From contig NZ_FOCL01000016.1 of the NCBI RefSeq assembly GCF_900110105.1, positions 1-64,000 of the forward strand: a stretch of DNA of 64,000 bases. Direction: 5' to 3'. The translations under genes and the position numbers were made by a program. Numbering within the stretch: position 1 is the stretch's first letter; each line of letters opens with the position of its first letter. The notes beneath the pieces are model-generated. The model was not told where the DNA came from and searched no databases. It saw only the letters and a program-made list of their open reading frames with translations. Source of the DNA: Mucilaginibacter gossypiicola (lineage in GTDB: Bacteria; Bacteroidota; Bacteroidia; Sphingobacteriales; Sphingobacteriaceae). Shown here piece by piece: positions 1-8,729 of the stretch.

Positions 1-24
1 AAGTGAAGAATTAACCGCCATATC

Positions 25-160
25 GACTCACCCCGACATCGCTACGCTCGTCACCCCTCTCTACGCAAGCGTAAAGAGGGGATTTTAATTTGTTTCTTTC
101 TTACCCTCTTTATCCGAAGGATAGAGAGGGTGGTCCAGCGTAGCGTAGACCGGGTGAGTC
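25..160. repeat. Inverted repeat pair with inner hairpins
   Basis: The left arm (from about 25, gactcacccc) and right arm (ending 160, cgggtgagtc) are imperfect reverse complements over roughly 58 bp each. Each arm holds its own small hairpin around a CTCTTT/AAAGAG stem (about 53-79 and 104-131). There is no ORF of quality. The form suggests a REP/BIME-like palindromic repeat, a type common between genes in this group. Family assignment is inference. Confidence 0.6.
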
Positions 161-210
161 AACTGTACGGCTTGTCATTTCCAGTCACTGTCTTTTTATG
201 GGTCATTACT

Positions 211-458
211 CTCTTGAGAGCTATCGTGTGGACATATCTTTAACAAAGATGTCATACGATTGAGCAGGGCAGGAAAAAGCGTAGGGGCGAAAGAGAAATC
301 TTCTACATCAGGCTCTACAACCATATCTGTAAAAGCAGGGCGTAGAAGATTTCTCCTCACCTCTGGCGCACAAACCCCACCCTTGGCTCGTCGAAATGAC
401 ATTGTTTCTGTTAATGATAAGATTAAAAAGATGTGTCCACACGATAGCTCTCAAGAGG
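211..458. repeat. Long imperfect palindrome, MITE/REP-like
   Basis: Outer arms 211-240 and 429-458 are reverse complements with one mismatch in 30 bp. Inner arms 293-306 and 342-355 (gagaaatcttctac and its complement) are exact. The two short ORFs readable here are products of the palindrome and carry no recognisable domain. The structure looks like two REP-type units head to head or a small non-autonomous fold-back element. From 459 to 688 nothing else is apparent apart from the upstream region of the next gene. Confidence 0.65.
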
Positions 459-688
459 GCTTCTTAAAATCTCTTGCCAATTGCTTTAGTTGACGGTTGT
501 GCTCTACGCGGGGCAAGCCGCTTTACGCTATGATCAACATATCGCAATTTCATATAGAAGGCAAATATCATGCGTCTGTACATTTAAACGGCTTTCGACA
601 AATACGCATGTTTTTCTACATATGGCTTTTTTCAGTGAGTATAGATAACCGTCATCACTGTCTTTCCCTATACATTATAAAAGCTTAT

Positions 689-2173
689 ATGAACAAATTC
701 CTGGCACTTACGTGCGCAACCATATTGCTGTTACAAACAGCCAAAGCACAAATTATAACTTATAAAGCACCGGAAAGCAATTTAGTTAATCATACAATCA
801 AGGTAGATGTGCGGCAGGGCAAAGGCAACTGGCTTCCGGTTGATGTATACAAGGCCAATGTGGCAGCCCGTTTTGATGCACAACAAATTATTAAAAAAAC
901 TGCCTTTAGTTATTTTGATTGTTCGGGCCCGGTAAGGTTGCGGGTTAAGCTAAACCAGGGTGTTATCAAAGATGTAAGGATCAGGCCTGCCAATTATGGT
1001 ATCAAACCTGAGGTGAAGGGCGATTTTATAGAATTTGAGTTAAACCCTTCGCAATACGTTTCCTTAGAGGTAAACGGGAATATTTTTGAGAACCTGCAGA
1101 TTTTTGCAAACCCGATAGAAACCAATCGCCCAACAAAAAACGATGCACAAACGCTTTATTTTGGCCCGGGGATTCATAAAGTTGGCCGAATGGTGGTTCC
1201 TTCAGGTAAAACAATTTATGTAGCCGGTGGCGCCATTGTTGAAGGATCATTAATTATTGACCATGCAGAGAATATAAGGATTTGTGGTCGCGGTATTCTT
1301 ACACAGCACCCGGTACAAAGCGACAGCAGCGCATTAAAGAAAACTGCAACAACACCATCCAAATTCAGGAACGATCATCTGATCATCCAGAACAGCAATA
1401 ACATCAGTGTCGACGGAATTATTGAGCTCCCGACGGGTTATTCTATTTTGATGGGCGAATCGAAGCATGTGAGCATAAGTAACTTCAAGGCCTTCAGTTC
1501 CAGCGGTAATGCCGATGGTATCGATATTTTTTGCAGCGAGGATATAAAACTCGATCATATATACATGCGAAACTCTGACGATTGCATCGCCATTTACGGC
1601 CACCGATGGGACTATTACGGTAATACCTCGGATATTACCATCAATAACGCCATTTTATGGGCAGATGTAGCCCACCCACTGCTGATAGGCACGCACGGAG
1701 ATACCGATCATCCCGATACTTTACAAAACATCAAGGTTCAAAACCTAACTATTCTTGACCATCACGAGAACCAGGTCGATTACCAGGGCTGCATATCACT
1801 TAATGCAGGCGACAGCAACCTGATCAGGAACGTGAGCTTTGAAAATGTGGAGATTGAGGATATTCGTAAGGGGCAATTATTTAATTTAAGGGTGATGTAT
1901 AACCATAAGTATAACACTTCTCCGGGGATGGGGATTGAGAATATACTGTTCAGAAATGTTAATTATAACGGGACGCACGCTAATATGTCTGTTATAGCCG
2001 GATATGACGATCAACACAAGATCAGGAATATTATATTTGAAAACCTAAAGATAAATGGCACCCTGATCTATGATCAAATGCCGGGTAAACCGGCCTTTTA
2101 TAAAACTGGCGATATGGCTAATATATTTATTGGCGAGCATGTGGATGGGATCCAATTTTTACGGAAAGATTGA
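689..2173 (+). CDS. Secreted GH28-like (polygalacturonase-fold) glycoside hydrolase
   Basis: Predicted 494-residue exported right-handed beta-helix enzyme. The ATG at 689 is chosen over upstream in-frame starts because it opens directly into a signal peptide (MNKFLALTCATILLLQTAKAQ). The middle carries GH28-type acid motifs: NADGIDIF (Asp about 276) and NSDDCIAIYGH (Asp297-Asp298), followed by repeated beta-helix strands of the form 'I.I.N..I'. GH28 enzymes hydrolyse galacturonan or rhamnogalacturonan backbones in the periplasm or outside the cell. The later His and RIK motifs of classical GH28 are not clear, so a GH49-like or other pectinase-fold specificity is possible. The GH43 gene follows 76 bp downstream on the same strand, suggesting joint plant-polysaccharide breakdown. 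Confidence 0.75.
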   Translation: MNKFLALTCATILLLQTAKAQIITYKAPESNLVNHTIKVDVRQGKGNWLPVDVYKANVAARFDAQQIIKKTAFSYFDCSGPVRLRVKLNQGVIKDVRIRPANYGIKPEVKGDFIEFELNPSQYVSLEVNGNIFENLQIFANPIETNRPTKNDAQTLYFGPGIHKVGRMVVPSGKTIYVAGGAIVEGSLIIDHAENIRICGRGILTQHPVQSDSSALKKTATTPSKFRNDHLIIQNSNNISVDGIIELPTGYSILMGESKHVSISNFKAFSSSGNADGIDIFCSEDIKLDHIYMRNSDDCIAIYGHRWDYYGNTSDITINNAILWADVAHPLLIGTHGDTDHPDTLQNIKVQNLTILDHHENQVDYQGCISLNAGDSNLIRNVSFENVEIEDIRKGQLFNLRVMYNHKYNTSPGMGIENILFRNVNYNGTHANMSVIAGYDDQHKIRNIIFENLKINGTLIYDQMPGKPAFYKTGDMANIFIGEHVDGIQFLRKD

Positions 2174-2249
2174 GCGGGAATCTGTTTAAGAGATAATCAG
2201 AATGTTTATCTCTTACGGCATTCATTACCTATTTACCTACACTAAGTTT

Positions 2250-4379
2250 ATGAGATATTTTTACTGTTTTAAAATACCGGCTACACTAATACTAAGCCTT
2301 TGTTTGTTTATTAAAACTGGTGGGGCACAGCAAGGCGTGGTAAAAGCAGGTGAACCGCAAAAGAGAACAACATGGATTTCTGATAATGGAAACGGTACTT
2401 TTACCAATCCCCTGTTTTATGATGAGTTTTCAGACCCGGATATGATCAGGGTAGGGAATGATTACTACCTCACCGGAACCACCATGCATACTATGCCAGG
2501 CTTGCCTGTTTTGCACTCAAAAGATTTGGTGAACTGGGAATTTATAAGCTATGCAGTAAATAAACTTGATCTTGGGCCTGCTTTCAGGCTCGAACAGGGA
2601 GAAAATGTTTACGGGCAGGGGATTTGGGCACCGTGTTTCCGGTATCATAACGGTAAGTATTATATTTTTAGCAATGTGAACCATTTTAGCACCCAGTTAT
2701 TTACAGCATCAAGCCCGGCGGGGCCGTGGACACAAACATCCATGAAGAAGAGTTTCCATGATCTTTCTGTTTTGTTTGATGACGATGGTAAAAACTACAT
2801 TATCTGGGGGTATGATGAAGTGCACCTTGCCGAACTAAACGATGAAATGACGGATATTAAACCGGGTTCAGAGCAGGTAATAGTTCCTAAAGGAAGCGGA
2901 GCAGGTGAAGGTTCACATTTTTATAAGATCAATGGTAAGTATTACATAACAAATACCAATTACGATCCTGTTTGTTACCAGGTATGTTTACGGGCCGAAA
3001 ATCCCCGCGGTCCTTACGAAGTTAATGTCATGAGTGCAAAGGAAAATCTCGGTATTGGAACAGGGTACAGGCTTGATAACGAACGGGGAACAGCACCTTT
3101 TAAGGTAAAGCCCCCGGTAGAGAACCTGGTTGGTGCTATCCCGATGCACCAGGGGGGGATTGTTCAGATCCAGTCGGGTGAATGGTGGGGATGGTCAATG
3201 ATGGATCATAATTCTGTTGGCAGATTGTTATGCCTTTCGCCGGTTACCTGGGAAAAGGAATGGCCATACTTCGGTTTGCCTGGTAACCTTACCCGGAGCC
3301 CGCAAACCTGGGTAAAACCCAATACCGGATTTGATGCAGCGCCTCATGCAACTTTCCGCAGAAGCGACGACTTTTCTTCAAAAACTCTTCAACCGGTATG
3401 GCAATGGAACCATGTTCCTGTAGATGACCGCTGGTCACTGTCTGAAAGAAAGGGATATCTACGGCTAAAATCTCTCCCCGCAGTTGATTTTTGGAATGCC
3501 AGAAATACCCTCACCCAACGGGCAATCGGACCGGAATCGGTTGTTACCATAGAGGCAGATCTGAAAAACCTTAAACAGGGCGACCTTGCCGGGCTTGCCT
3601 TATTAAATATGCCCTATGCCTGGATAGCGGCGGTTAAAAATCATGATACCATTGAAATCAGGCAGTTTGATCAACAAAGAAATAAAACGGTGACCGCGGT
3701 TGTAAAGAGTCCGCGCATCTGGTTTCGTGCAAGCTGCAATTTTGACACCGAAAAAGCAGTTTTCAGTTATAGTGAGGACGGTAAAAACTTTACCACTTTG
3801 GGCGATGAATATATCATGATTTATAATGGCCGTACATTTCAGGGAGAGCGGTATTGCCTTTTTAACTTTAACCTTTTAGGTAAAAATGGAGGTTATGCTG
3901 ATTTTAACTCGTTTGTGGTTGATGAACCAAGGGCAAACGGTTTAACCAGGCCTATTCCATATGGTAAGGTGATTACGTTTAAAAGCCTTGCCGATTCAAC
4001 TGTGTTGGTTAACTGGAAGGGGTTTTTAAGACCGGTGGCACAAAATAGCCCGTTTGCCGGAAACAATGCTACCGGTTTCCGGGTGTTTGACCGCGGGCAT
4101 GGCCGCATTGCGCTGCAATCCGTTACCGATGGGAGATGGGTTACCGTAAAGGGATTGGGCGGAATGGCCGAAGTACGGCTTGAAAACGAAGAAAAAGGCG
4201 AAGCATCGCAGTTTCAATGGCAGGATATGCTGCGGGGCGACCTCATGCTTATGTCGCTGGCCACCCATCGTTATCTTTTTGCCGATCCTTTTGGCCGCAG
4301 CCTAACCTCGGCCGATGCCCCCGGTGCCCGGCCCGACAGGAAAGACGGTTCTTGTTTTTCGTGGATAATTTTGGAATAA
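2250..4379 (+). CDS. Secreted GH43 glycosidase with concanavalin-like and beta-trefoil C-terminal domains
   Basis: About 709 residues. The start at 2250 (MRYFYCFKIPATLILSL) gives a signal peptide ending near GGAQ. The five-blade propeller of GH43 (about 30-340) shows all three catalytic acids in family context: base Asp62 in FSDPDM, pKa modulator Asp171 in HDLSVLFDDDG, and acid Glu220 in GEGSHFYK. A beta-sandwich domain typical of GH43 xylosidases follows (about 365-560, starting RRSDDF). The last roughly 130 residues resemble a fascin/ricin-type beta-trefoil (FRVFDRGHGRIALQS, RYLFAD), probably carbohydrate-binding. Likely activity is beta-xylosidase or alpha-arabinofuranosidase; substrate is not resolved. 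It pairs with the GH28-like gene upstream. Confidence 0.85.
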   Translation: MRYFYCFKIPATLILSLCLFIKTGGAQQGVVKAGEPQKRTTWISDNGNGTFTNPLFYDEFSDPDMIRVGNDYYLTGTTMHTMPGLPVLHSKDLVNWEFISYAVNKLDLGPAFRLEQGENVYGQGIWAPCFRYHNGKYYIFSNVNHFSTQLFTASSPAGPWTQTSMKKSFHDLSVLFDDDGKNYIIWGYDEVHLAELNDEMTDIKPGSEQVIVPKGSGAGEGSHFYKINGKYYITNTNYDPVCYQVCLRAENPRGPYEVNVMSAKENLGIGTGYRLDNERGTAPFKVKPPVENLVGAIPMHQGGIVQIQSGEWWGWSMMDHNSVGRLLCLSPVTWEKEWPYFGLPGNLTRSPQTWVKPNTGFDAAPHATFRRSDDFSSKTLQPVWQWNHVPVDDRWSLSERKGYLRLKSLPAVDFWNARNTLTQRAIGPESVVTIEADLKNLKQGDLAGLALLNMPYAWIAAVKNHDTIEIRQFDQQRNKTVTAVVKSPRIWFRASCNFDTEKAVFSYSEDGKNFTTLGDEYIMIYNGRTFQGERYCLFNFNLLGKNGGYADFNSFVVDEPRANGLTRPIPYGKVITFKSLADSTVLVNWKGFLRPVAQNSPFAGNNATGFRVFDRGHGRIALQSVTDGRWVTVKGLGGMAEVRLENEEKGEASQFQWQDMLRGDLMLMSLATHRYLFADPFGRSLTSADAPGARPDRKDGSCFSWIILE

Positions 4380-4411
4380 GTAATTTTATTAGGAAGATGG
4401 AGGCAAAGTAG

Positions 4412-4594
4412 GTGAATATTTTATATGTTGTCGGAGGTATTGCAGTAGCAATTTACGGAGCCTGGTTAGCGTATATCAGAGGGCGAAATATCTTAAACGG
4501 ACGGAAGAGCCTTCTCGGGGCAGATATCCAACTGTTTATAGTGGGTATCACTTGTATTGTTGCCGGGATTATAGTGGTTATTCAGCATATTTAA
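4412..4594 (+). CDS. Small two-helix membrane protein
   Basis: 60 residues with a GTG start, preceded by a purine-rich ggagg at 4399-4403. Two hydrophobic helices (about 3-23 and 39-58) flank a short basic loop (RGRNILNGRK). It starts 32 bp after the GH43 gene on the same strand. No family is recognised. The ORF is short, so it could be spurious, but the well-placed ribosome-binding sequence and clean two-helix pattern favour a real gene. Confidence 0.5.
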   Translation: MNILYVVGGIAVAIYGAWLAYIRGRNILNGRKSLLGADIQLFIVGITCIVAGIIVVIQHI

Positions 4595-4630
4595 TAGCAC
4601 AGAATCTGTCCGTTAAGAACTTGGTAAGTT

Positions 4631-4730
4631 GCACCAGCGGTGCAAAAGGTTTGTAGAAATACCAGATAGATTTTTAGTGTGCCAGAGGTACACAACTCCT
4701 TTTGCTTTTGTCGGGCACACCTGCGGTGTC
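4631..4730. repeat. Cluster of three short palindromes in a gene-free stretch
   Basis: Three similar hairpins occur in 100 bp: gcaccagcggtgc (4631-4643), gtgccagaggtac (4679-4691) and acacctgcggtgt (4717-4729). The 4595-4987 interval has no credible gene and is AT-rich after 4740, with loosely repeated tttcaaaa/ttttgaaa motifs. The hairpins resemble intergenic repeat units with a 'caccagcggtg' core. Their function is unknown. Confidence 0.5.
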
Positions 4731-4987
4731 TGTGGAAAATTTGCTGGGAAATTAGATATTAGTGACAATATCTTGTCAGTGTTCAATTTTCAAAAAGCAG
4801 CTGTTCAACTTTTGAAAATGTAATTTTGTAATTGGTTGATTATCAGTATTTATTTGTTCAAATCGCGATTTGGTGTAATTTAAACAAAATGTAAATTGCT
4901 GATTATTAATTATTTGTGTTTGGTGGAAAATGCGAAGTGTTTACACTTTTTAAAATTGAACACTTGTGAAATGAATAATTATCTTCA

Positions 4988-5383
4988 TTATCTCGTGCGC
5001 TCAATACAAGCCGCCAATACCTGTTCAAGCACCGGCCGTGAAACCGGTTTACTGAAGAAGCCGGTAACAAAATCGTAGCTGAGCGCCCGCTCCTTGTCGG
5101 TAGGGTCAATTGACGACGAAAATACATAGAGCAGCGGTTTAACCGGTAGTGCAGATTGCAAATCCACAAAACCTTCCAAAAAATCCCAGCCATCAAACCT
5201 CGGCATCCGGATATCCAGAAAAATAACGTCGGGGTGATTTGCAGGATTATCCGAAAAAGATTTTAACGCTTCTTCGCCGTCGTAGCTATGTAAAACGGGG
5301 TTGAAATCTTTGATCCCGGCTATGAGTTTATCCAGGATAATATGGTCAAGTTTACTGTCGTCAATAAAGAGTAATCTGAACAT
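4988..5383 (-). CDS. Single-domain response regulator
   Basis: 131 residues consisting of one receiver domain and nothing else. The acidic pair is Asp8-Asp9 (LLFIDDS), the phospho-acceptor is Asp57 in VIFLDIRMP, the switch Ser/Thr lies in YVFSSS, and the invariant Lys is in FFSKPVS. Without an output domain it probably acts by phosphorelay or protein-protein contact, for example with a hybrid kinase encoded elsewhere. No kinase is adjacent. The start at 5383 gives a full-length beta1 strand. Confidence 0.9.
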   Translation of the reverse strand: MFRLLFIDDSKLDHIILDKLIAGIKDFNPVLHSYDGEEALKSFSDNPANHPDVIFLDIRMPRFDGWDFLEGFVDLQSALPVKPLLYVFSSSIDPTDKERALSYDFVTGFFSKPVSRPVLEQVLAACIERTR

Positions 5384-5517
5384 GATAGGCTGTTATGATG
5401 TAGGCGCATAAGTTAGGATATATTATCCGCTTTTTAAAAAAATGGATAGTATTACTATGCTTAAACTTACAACCAGGGGGAATTATTAGGGTTATTAATT
5501 CCTTTTATAGTAAATAC

Positions 5518-5566
5518 ACTAAAAGGGTATGTATTTTACAGCCGCATAATACATACCCCCTTTAGT
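5518..5566 (-). terminator. Hairpin downstream of the GH16 gene
   Basis: Left arm 5518-5535 (actaaaagggtatgtatt) pairs with 5548-5566 with a single extra C. It lies 58 bp beyond the stop of the minus-strand GH16 gene. A poly-U run is not obvious, so it may be a terminator or an mRNA-stabilising 3' hairpin. Confidence 0.45.
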
Positions 5567-5623
5567 ATTAATTAACCCAAACGTTACAGCTACCGGAAAA
5601 GCAAACCTATGGTTTGGTTGAAA

Positions 5624-6448
5624 TTATAATGTAGCGCTTTTTTCCACTATCACATTCCTTGCGCGCATGTAGGTGGTGCCGGTAGGGCCCGGTGATCCGG
5701 ACGATCCTTCCATTTGGTAATCAATAATGATATTCAGGTTTTTCCCAACAAAGTTAGCGCCTGTTTGCGTGCTTTTTAAAACACCGTCTATCCAGTATTC
5801 GATAGATACATCGGTTGTATTGGTTTTGGTCATATAAACCGAATAGGTGTGCCAGTTGCCGGGGATGGAAATTGCTGTACCCACGCTTGACCAGCCACCA
5901 CTTGCATTTTTGTAGGTATTTGTCCAGCAGGTAGCGCTTCCTTTAAATTCCATAAAGTCACTTTCGGGTGGCCATGAGTCAGCACCGGTAACCCAAAAGG
6001 CCGGCCATGTTCCGGTTTGTGATTCGCACTGAAATTCACCTTTAAAATGCCATTTAGGCCATGAGTCGGTTACAACCGGTACTGTTTTGGCATAAACTGT
6101 TCCTGAGTAATAGTGGATGGGTAAGTATGGGTCTTTACTGCTGTTGCCAACGCTTCCGCTGGGTTCGCTGGTTAAGGTAAGCACACCTCCGGAAACTGAA
6201 ATATCTTGTGAGCGCATACGGGCAGATCCGTTATGGTCTGATCCCCATGGGTACAGATCATTCCAGTAAGTGCTGTATGAGCTAAAGGATGTTGCAGGAA
6301 TAACATTTACCCACGATACAGTATTAGTTGTAAGCCGGCTTGCCGAAGTATTTGTGGTAGAGTTAGCGGTGCCCGTATTATCTTTTCTACACGCAAAAAA
6401 CGATGTAATCGCAATAAATGCAATTGAAACAAAAGTTAAATTTTTCAT
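5624..6448 (-). CDS. GH16-family lipoprotein (beta-glucanase-like)
   Basis: 274 residues. The N-terminus is a lipoprotein signal with Cys20 in SFFACRKD, then a Ser/Thr/Asn-rich linker of about 30 residues. The remainder is a GH16 jelly-roll. The catalytic signature E-x-D-x-x-E is present as PPESDFMEF with Glu162 (nucleophile), Asp164 and Glu167 (acid/base). Trp-rich stretches around it (WPKWHF, TWPAFWV) fit the sugar cleft. GH16 enzymes cut internal beta-1,3/1,4 links in laminarin, lichenan or related glycans. It is probably surface- or periplasm-tethered. It stands alone between terminator-like hairpins, with no SusCD partner adjacent. Confidence 0.85.
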   Translation of the reverse strand: MKNLTFVSIAFIAITSFFACRKDNTGTANSTTNTSASRLTTNTVSWVNVIPATSFSSYSTYWNDLYPWGSDHNGSARMRSQDISVSGGVLTLTSEPSGSVGNSSKDPYLPIHYYSGTVYAKTVPVVTDSWPKWHFKGEFQCESQTGTWPAFWVTGADSWPPESDFMEFKGSATCWTNTYKNASGGWSSVGTAISIPGNWHTYSVYMTKTNTTDVSIEYWIDGVLKSTQTGANFVGKNLNIIIDYQMEGSSGSPGPTGTTYMRARNVIVEKSATL

Positions 6449-6644
6449 AATAAAGATTTTTTAGGTTAATAGGTGTTCTTCTCCCGATAGTTAATGAGAG
6501 TATTGGTTAATTGGTGACACAAATTAACACACTTAAAACCCTACCAATGGGGGACAAAGCTGGAATTTATAGGGGTTATTATTATATATGAACCAGATAA
6601 AATAATAGGAAATATGGCTTCGAAAATAAGCCCGAAAATAAAAA

Positions 6645-6676
6645 AAGGTTGTTTCCTTTTCGAAAACAACCTTTTT
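6645..6676 (-). terminator. Intrinsic terminator after the DUF3857 operon
   Basis: The stem aaggttgttt/aaacaacctt surrounds a short loop, with T-runs outside the stem on both strands. It lies about 80 bp past the stop of the minus-strand gene ending at 6758, so it would end that three-gene transcript. The rest of 6449-6757 shows no gene and must hold the GH16 promoter. Confidence 0.75.
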
Positions 6677-6757
6677 TGACTTGGGGCCTTAATAAGCGCC
6701 CTTGATTATCTCAGTATATGCTTTTTGATCAGCAGTTTAGTACTGCCATCCTGGAGC

Positions 6758-8725
6758 TTATGATTTTTTTTCAAGTACTAAAACAACCTTATTGAAATCT
6801 GAAGAAGCATTGATGATTTTCCTGAAATCAGCAAACTGGCTAAGTGGGTAACCTGTTTTTCTGTATTCTTCCATAATATGAATAACCAGCAGGTTGCCTT
6901 TTAATTCGTAATCAGATACAAAACCCATGGTTAGTTCGCCGTTATCCTTGTAGGTTTGGCTGATTTTTAAATCATTCAAATTACTCACCTGGTAGCCTTC
7001 CGGAATGGTAACCTCAAGTTTCCTTTCTTCAGTGTGCCCAAAACCGGTATCTACCGACTCCTGTCGTGGTTTTTCCTGGTACATTTCAATCTGCGGACCA
7101 ATGGCCATTCCGATTTTTAAAAGCAGTTTGTTACCCGCTCTTTCTATCAATGTGCCGGTTTTTGCCTTTGTATGTAATATAACCGGCAAATTGCCCTGGC
7201 TTTCGAAAGATTGGTTTAATATTTCGGAGAATAGCAGGTTTTCAGAATTGGAATACCTCTGGGTAATATCTTTAATGATATCTTTTCTTTGCTCATCGTT
7301 TGAAAAGTTGAATGCATTTCTGTAACCGATAGAAGGATACCCTGAAAAAATTTGTTTTTCATCAATAATCAATGAATCGAGGTCATTGCTGAACGCAAGC
7401 TTAACATCCATGTTCTGGGCAGATTTTGTATAATCTTCCAGCGGAATTTCCTTTACTTCGGCAATTGCGGTTGAGAAAGTTCCGAGCGTAGTGCTTTTGC
7501 AGTAAAGACCATTTGTTGAACCCCATACAGGATTTATCCACGGATAGCGAAGATCGGGCCGGGTAGGGGCCATAAACTTGTTTTCAGCCGGAAAGTAAAA
7601 TATAGGGTAGTCGCAGTTATTCCAATTTTCAAATTCTTTATCTATTAAAAACTTATCGCGGCTACCGGTTAAAACAAACTGATATTTGATACCAAGATTT
7701 TGGAATATACCGCTGTAAAGGCGCATAATACCTATTGTACCTGCATTTTTATTCTGAAGGATTTTCTCAACAACATTGTCATTTTCGGTTTTTAAATCCT
7801 CGTTGTATGAAAAACTCTTTTTTATATAATTTTCAACAGCAATTATTTTGCTTTTTTCATCTCCAATTGCATCCCAACCATTTTTCTTAACAAGGTCGGC
7901 AATTAATTTTACCTCCTTATCGGTATTTCCTGTGTATACCCCATATAGCCTTTTAGCCAGGATGTTCCAGGTAAAAAGACGTTCGCCATTGGTTGTTGCC
8001 TGGTTGTAAGAGAGTTTATATTCAAGTCTCCTTAAATTGGCATAGTAACTTGCATATTTTTCTTCCTCGGCACCCGCGGTGTTTTTGAAGTTGCATTGCG
8101 TAAACCGTTTTTCATTAATCACGGTATCCGTAACGGGAACTTCAAAATTATAAGGCTTGATTTCAAACTTTAAACGCTTTGGGGCAACAATCTGGAAAGA
8201 GCTTTCCAGTATCGGGAAACTTTGTTGCAGTACTTCACGACCAAAAAATGAAGTTGTTTTTTTGTAGGTGTAGTAGTATTCAACATCACAGCCTTTTTCA
8301 AGACCATCCATGGCAAAAATCTTGTAAACCTCGTCGTCTTTATCTTTAATGTCTTTGATGTTGTTTTTATCGAGCTCGATGATCTTTCCGTTAGGAAGTA
8401 CATTGCGGGCTTTAATTTCAACTATATCCGCATTTTCACTTACTCCGAGATATATTTTATTAAAGTTTTCGATACCCTTATCGTCATTGATATGGATAAT
8501 TTTATGGATGGTATAGTACTCGTCGATCATGTCTTTTGGCTGATCCACGAATTCAACTCGCCTTTTGTCTGAGATTATAACTGCTGCTTCTTTATCATAT
8601 TTACTGTCAACCTTATTAATTACAGGTTTTTCGGCCCATTTTTCTTTTTCAACTTGGCCGGTTTGAGCTTGTGCATACTCAATTGACAGTACTGCTGTCA
8701 ACAAGCACAGGGTTTGCTTTATCAT
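6758..8725 (-). CDS. DUF3857 / transglutaminase-like protein with lost catalytic triad
   Basis: 655 residues with signal peptide (MIKQTLCLLTAVLSIEYAQAQ). An N-terminal DUF3857 beta-domain (about 55-230) is followed by a transglutaminase-like fold and a C-terminal beta-rich DUF2569/DUF3858-like part. Compared with the neighbour encoded immediately upstream (8730-10652), the catalytic Cys motif GDCKD is replaced here by AGTIG, the catalytic His position by Asp (NCDYPIF) and the Asp position by a Pro/Thr stretch. The fold is probably kept but not the cysteine chemistry. It starts 4 bp after the upstream gene's stop and is last in the operon. It may be a non-enzymatic binding partner of the active paralogue. 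Confidence 0.8.
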   Translation of the reverse strand: MIKQTLCLLTAVLSIEYAQAQTGQVEKEKWAEKPVINKVDSKYDKEAAVIISDKRRVEFVDQPKDMIDEYYTIHKIIHINDDKGIENFNKIYLGVSENADIVEIKARNVLPNGKIIELDKNNIKDIKDKDDEVYKIFAMDGLEKGCDVEYYYTYKKTTSFFGREVLQQSFPILESSFQIVAPKRLKFEIKPYNFEVPVTDTVINEKRFTQCNFKNTAGAEEEKYASYYANLRRLEYKLSYNQATTNGERLFTWNILAKRLYGVYTGNTDKEVKLIADLVKKNGWDAIGDEKSKIIAVENYIKKSFSYNEDLKTENDNVVEKILQNKNAGTIGIMRLYSGIFQNLGIKYQFVLTGSRDKFLIDKEFENWNNCDYPIFYFPAENKFMAPTRPDLRYPWINPVWGSTNGLYCKSTTLGTFSTAIAEVKEIPLEDYTKSAQNMDVKLAFSNDLDSLIIDEKQIFSGYPSIGYRNAFNFSNDEQRKDIIKDITQRYSNSENLLFSEILNQSFESQGNLPVILHTKAKTGTLIERAGNKLLLKIGMAIGPQIEMYQEKPRQESVDTGFGHTEERKLEVTIPEGYQVSNLNDLKISQTYKDNGELTMGFVSDYELKGNLLVIHIMEEYRKTGYPLSQFADFRKIINASSDFNKVVLVLEKKS

Positions 8726-8729
8726 TGTA

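Noticed and set aside
260-493. Small proteins read on both strands in the palindrome
   Set aside because: Mirror-image ORFs produced by the inverted repeat, with no domain or start context.
4629-4823. 64-codon ORF downstream of the small membrane protein
   Set aside because: It runs through the hairpin repeats, has no coding character and no start signal.
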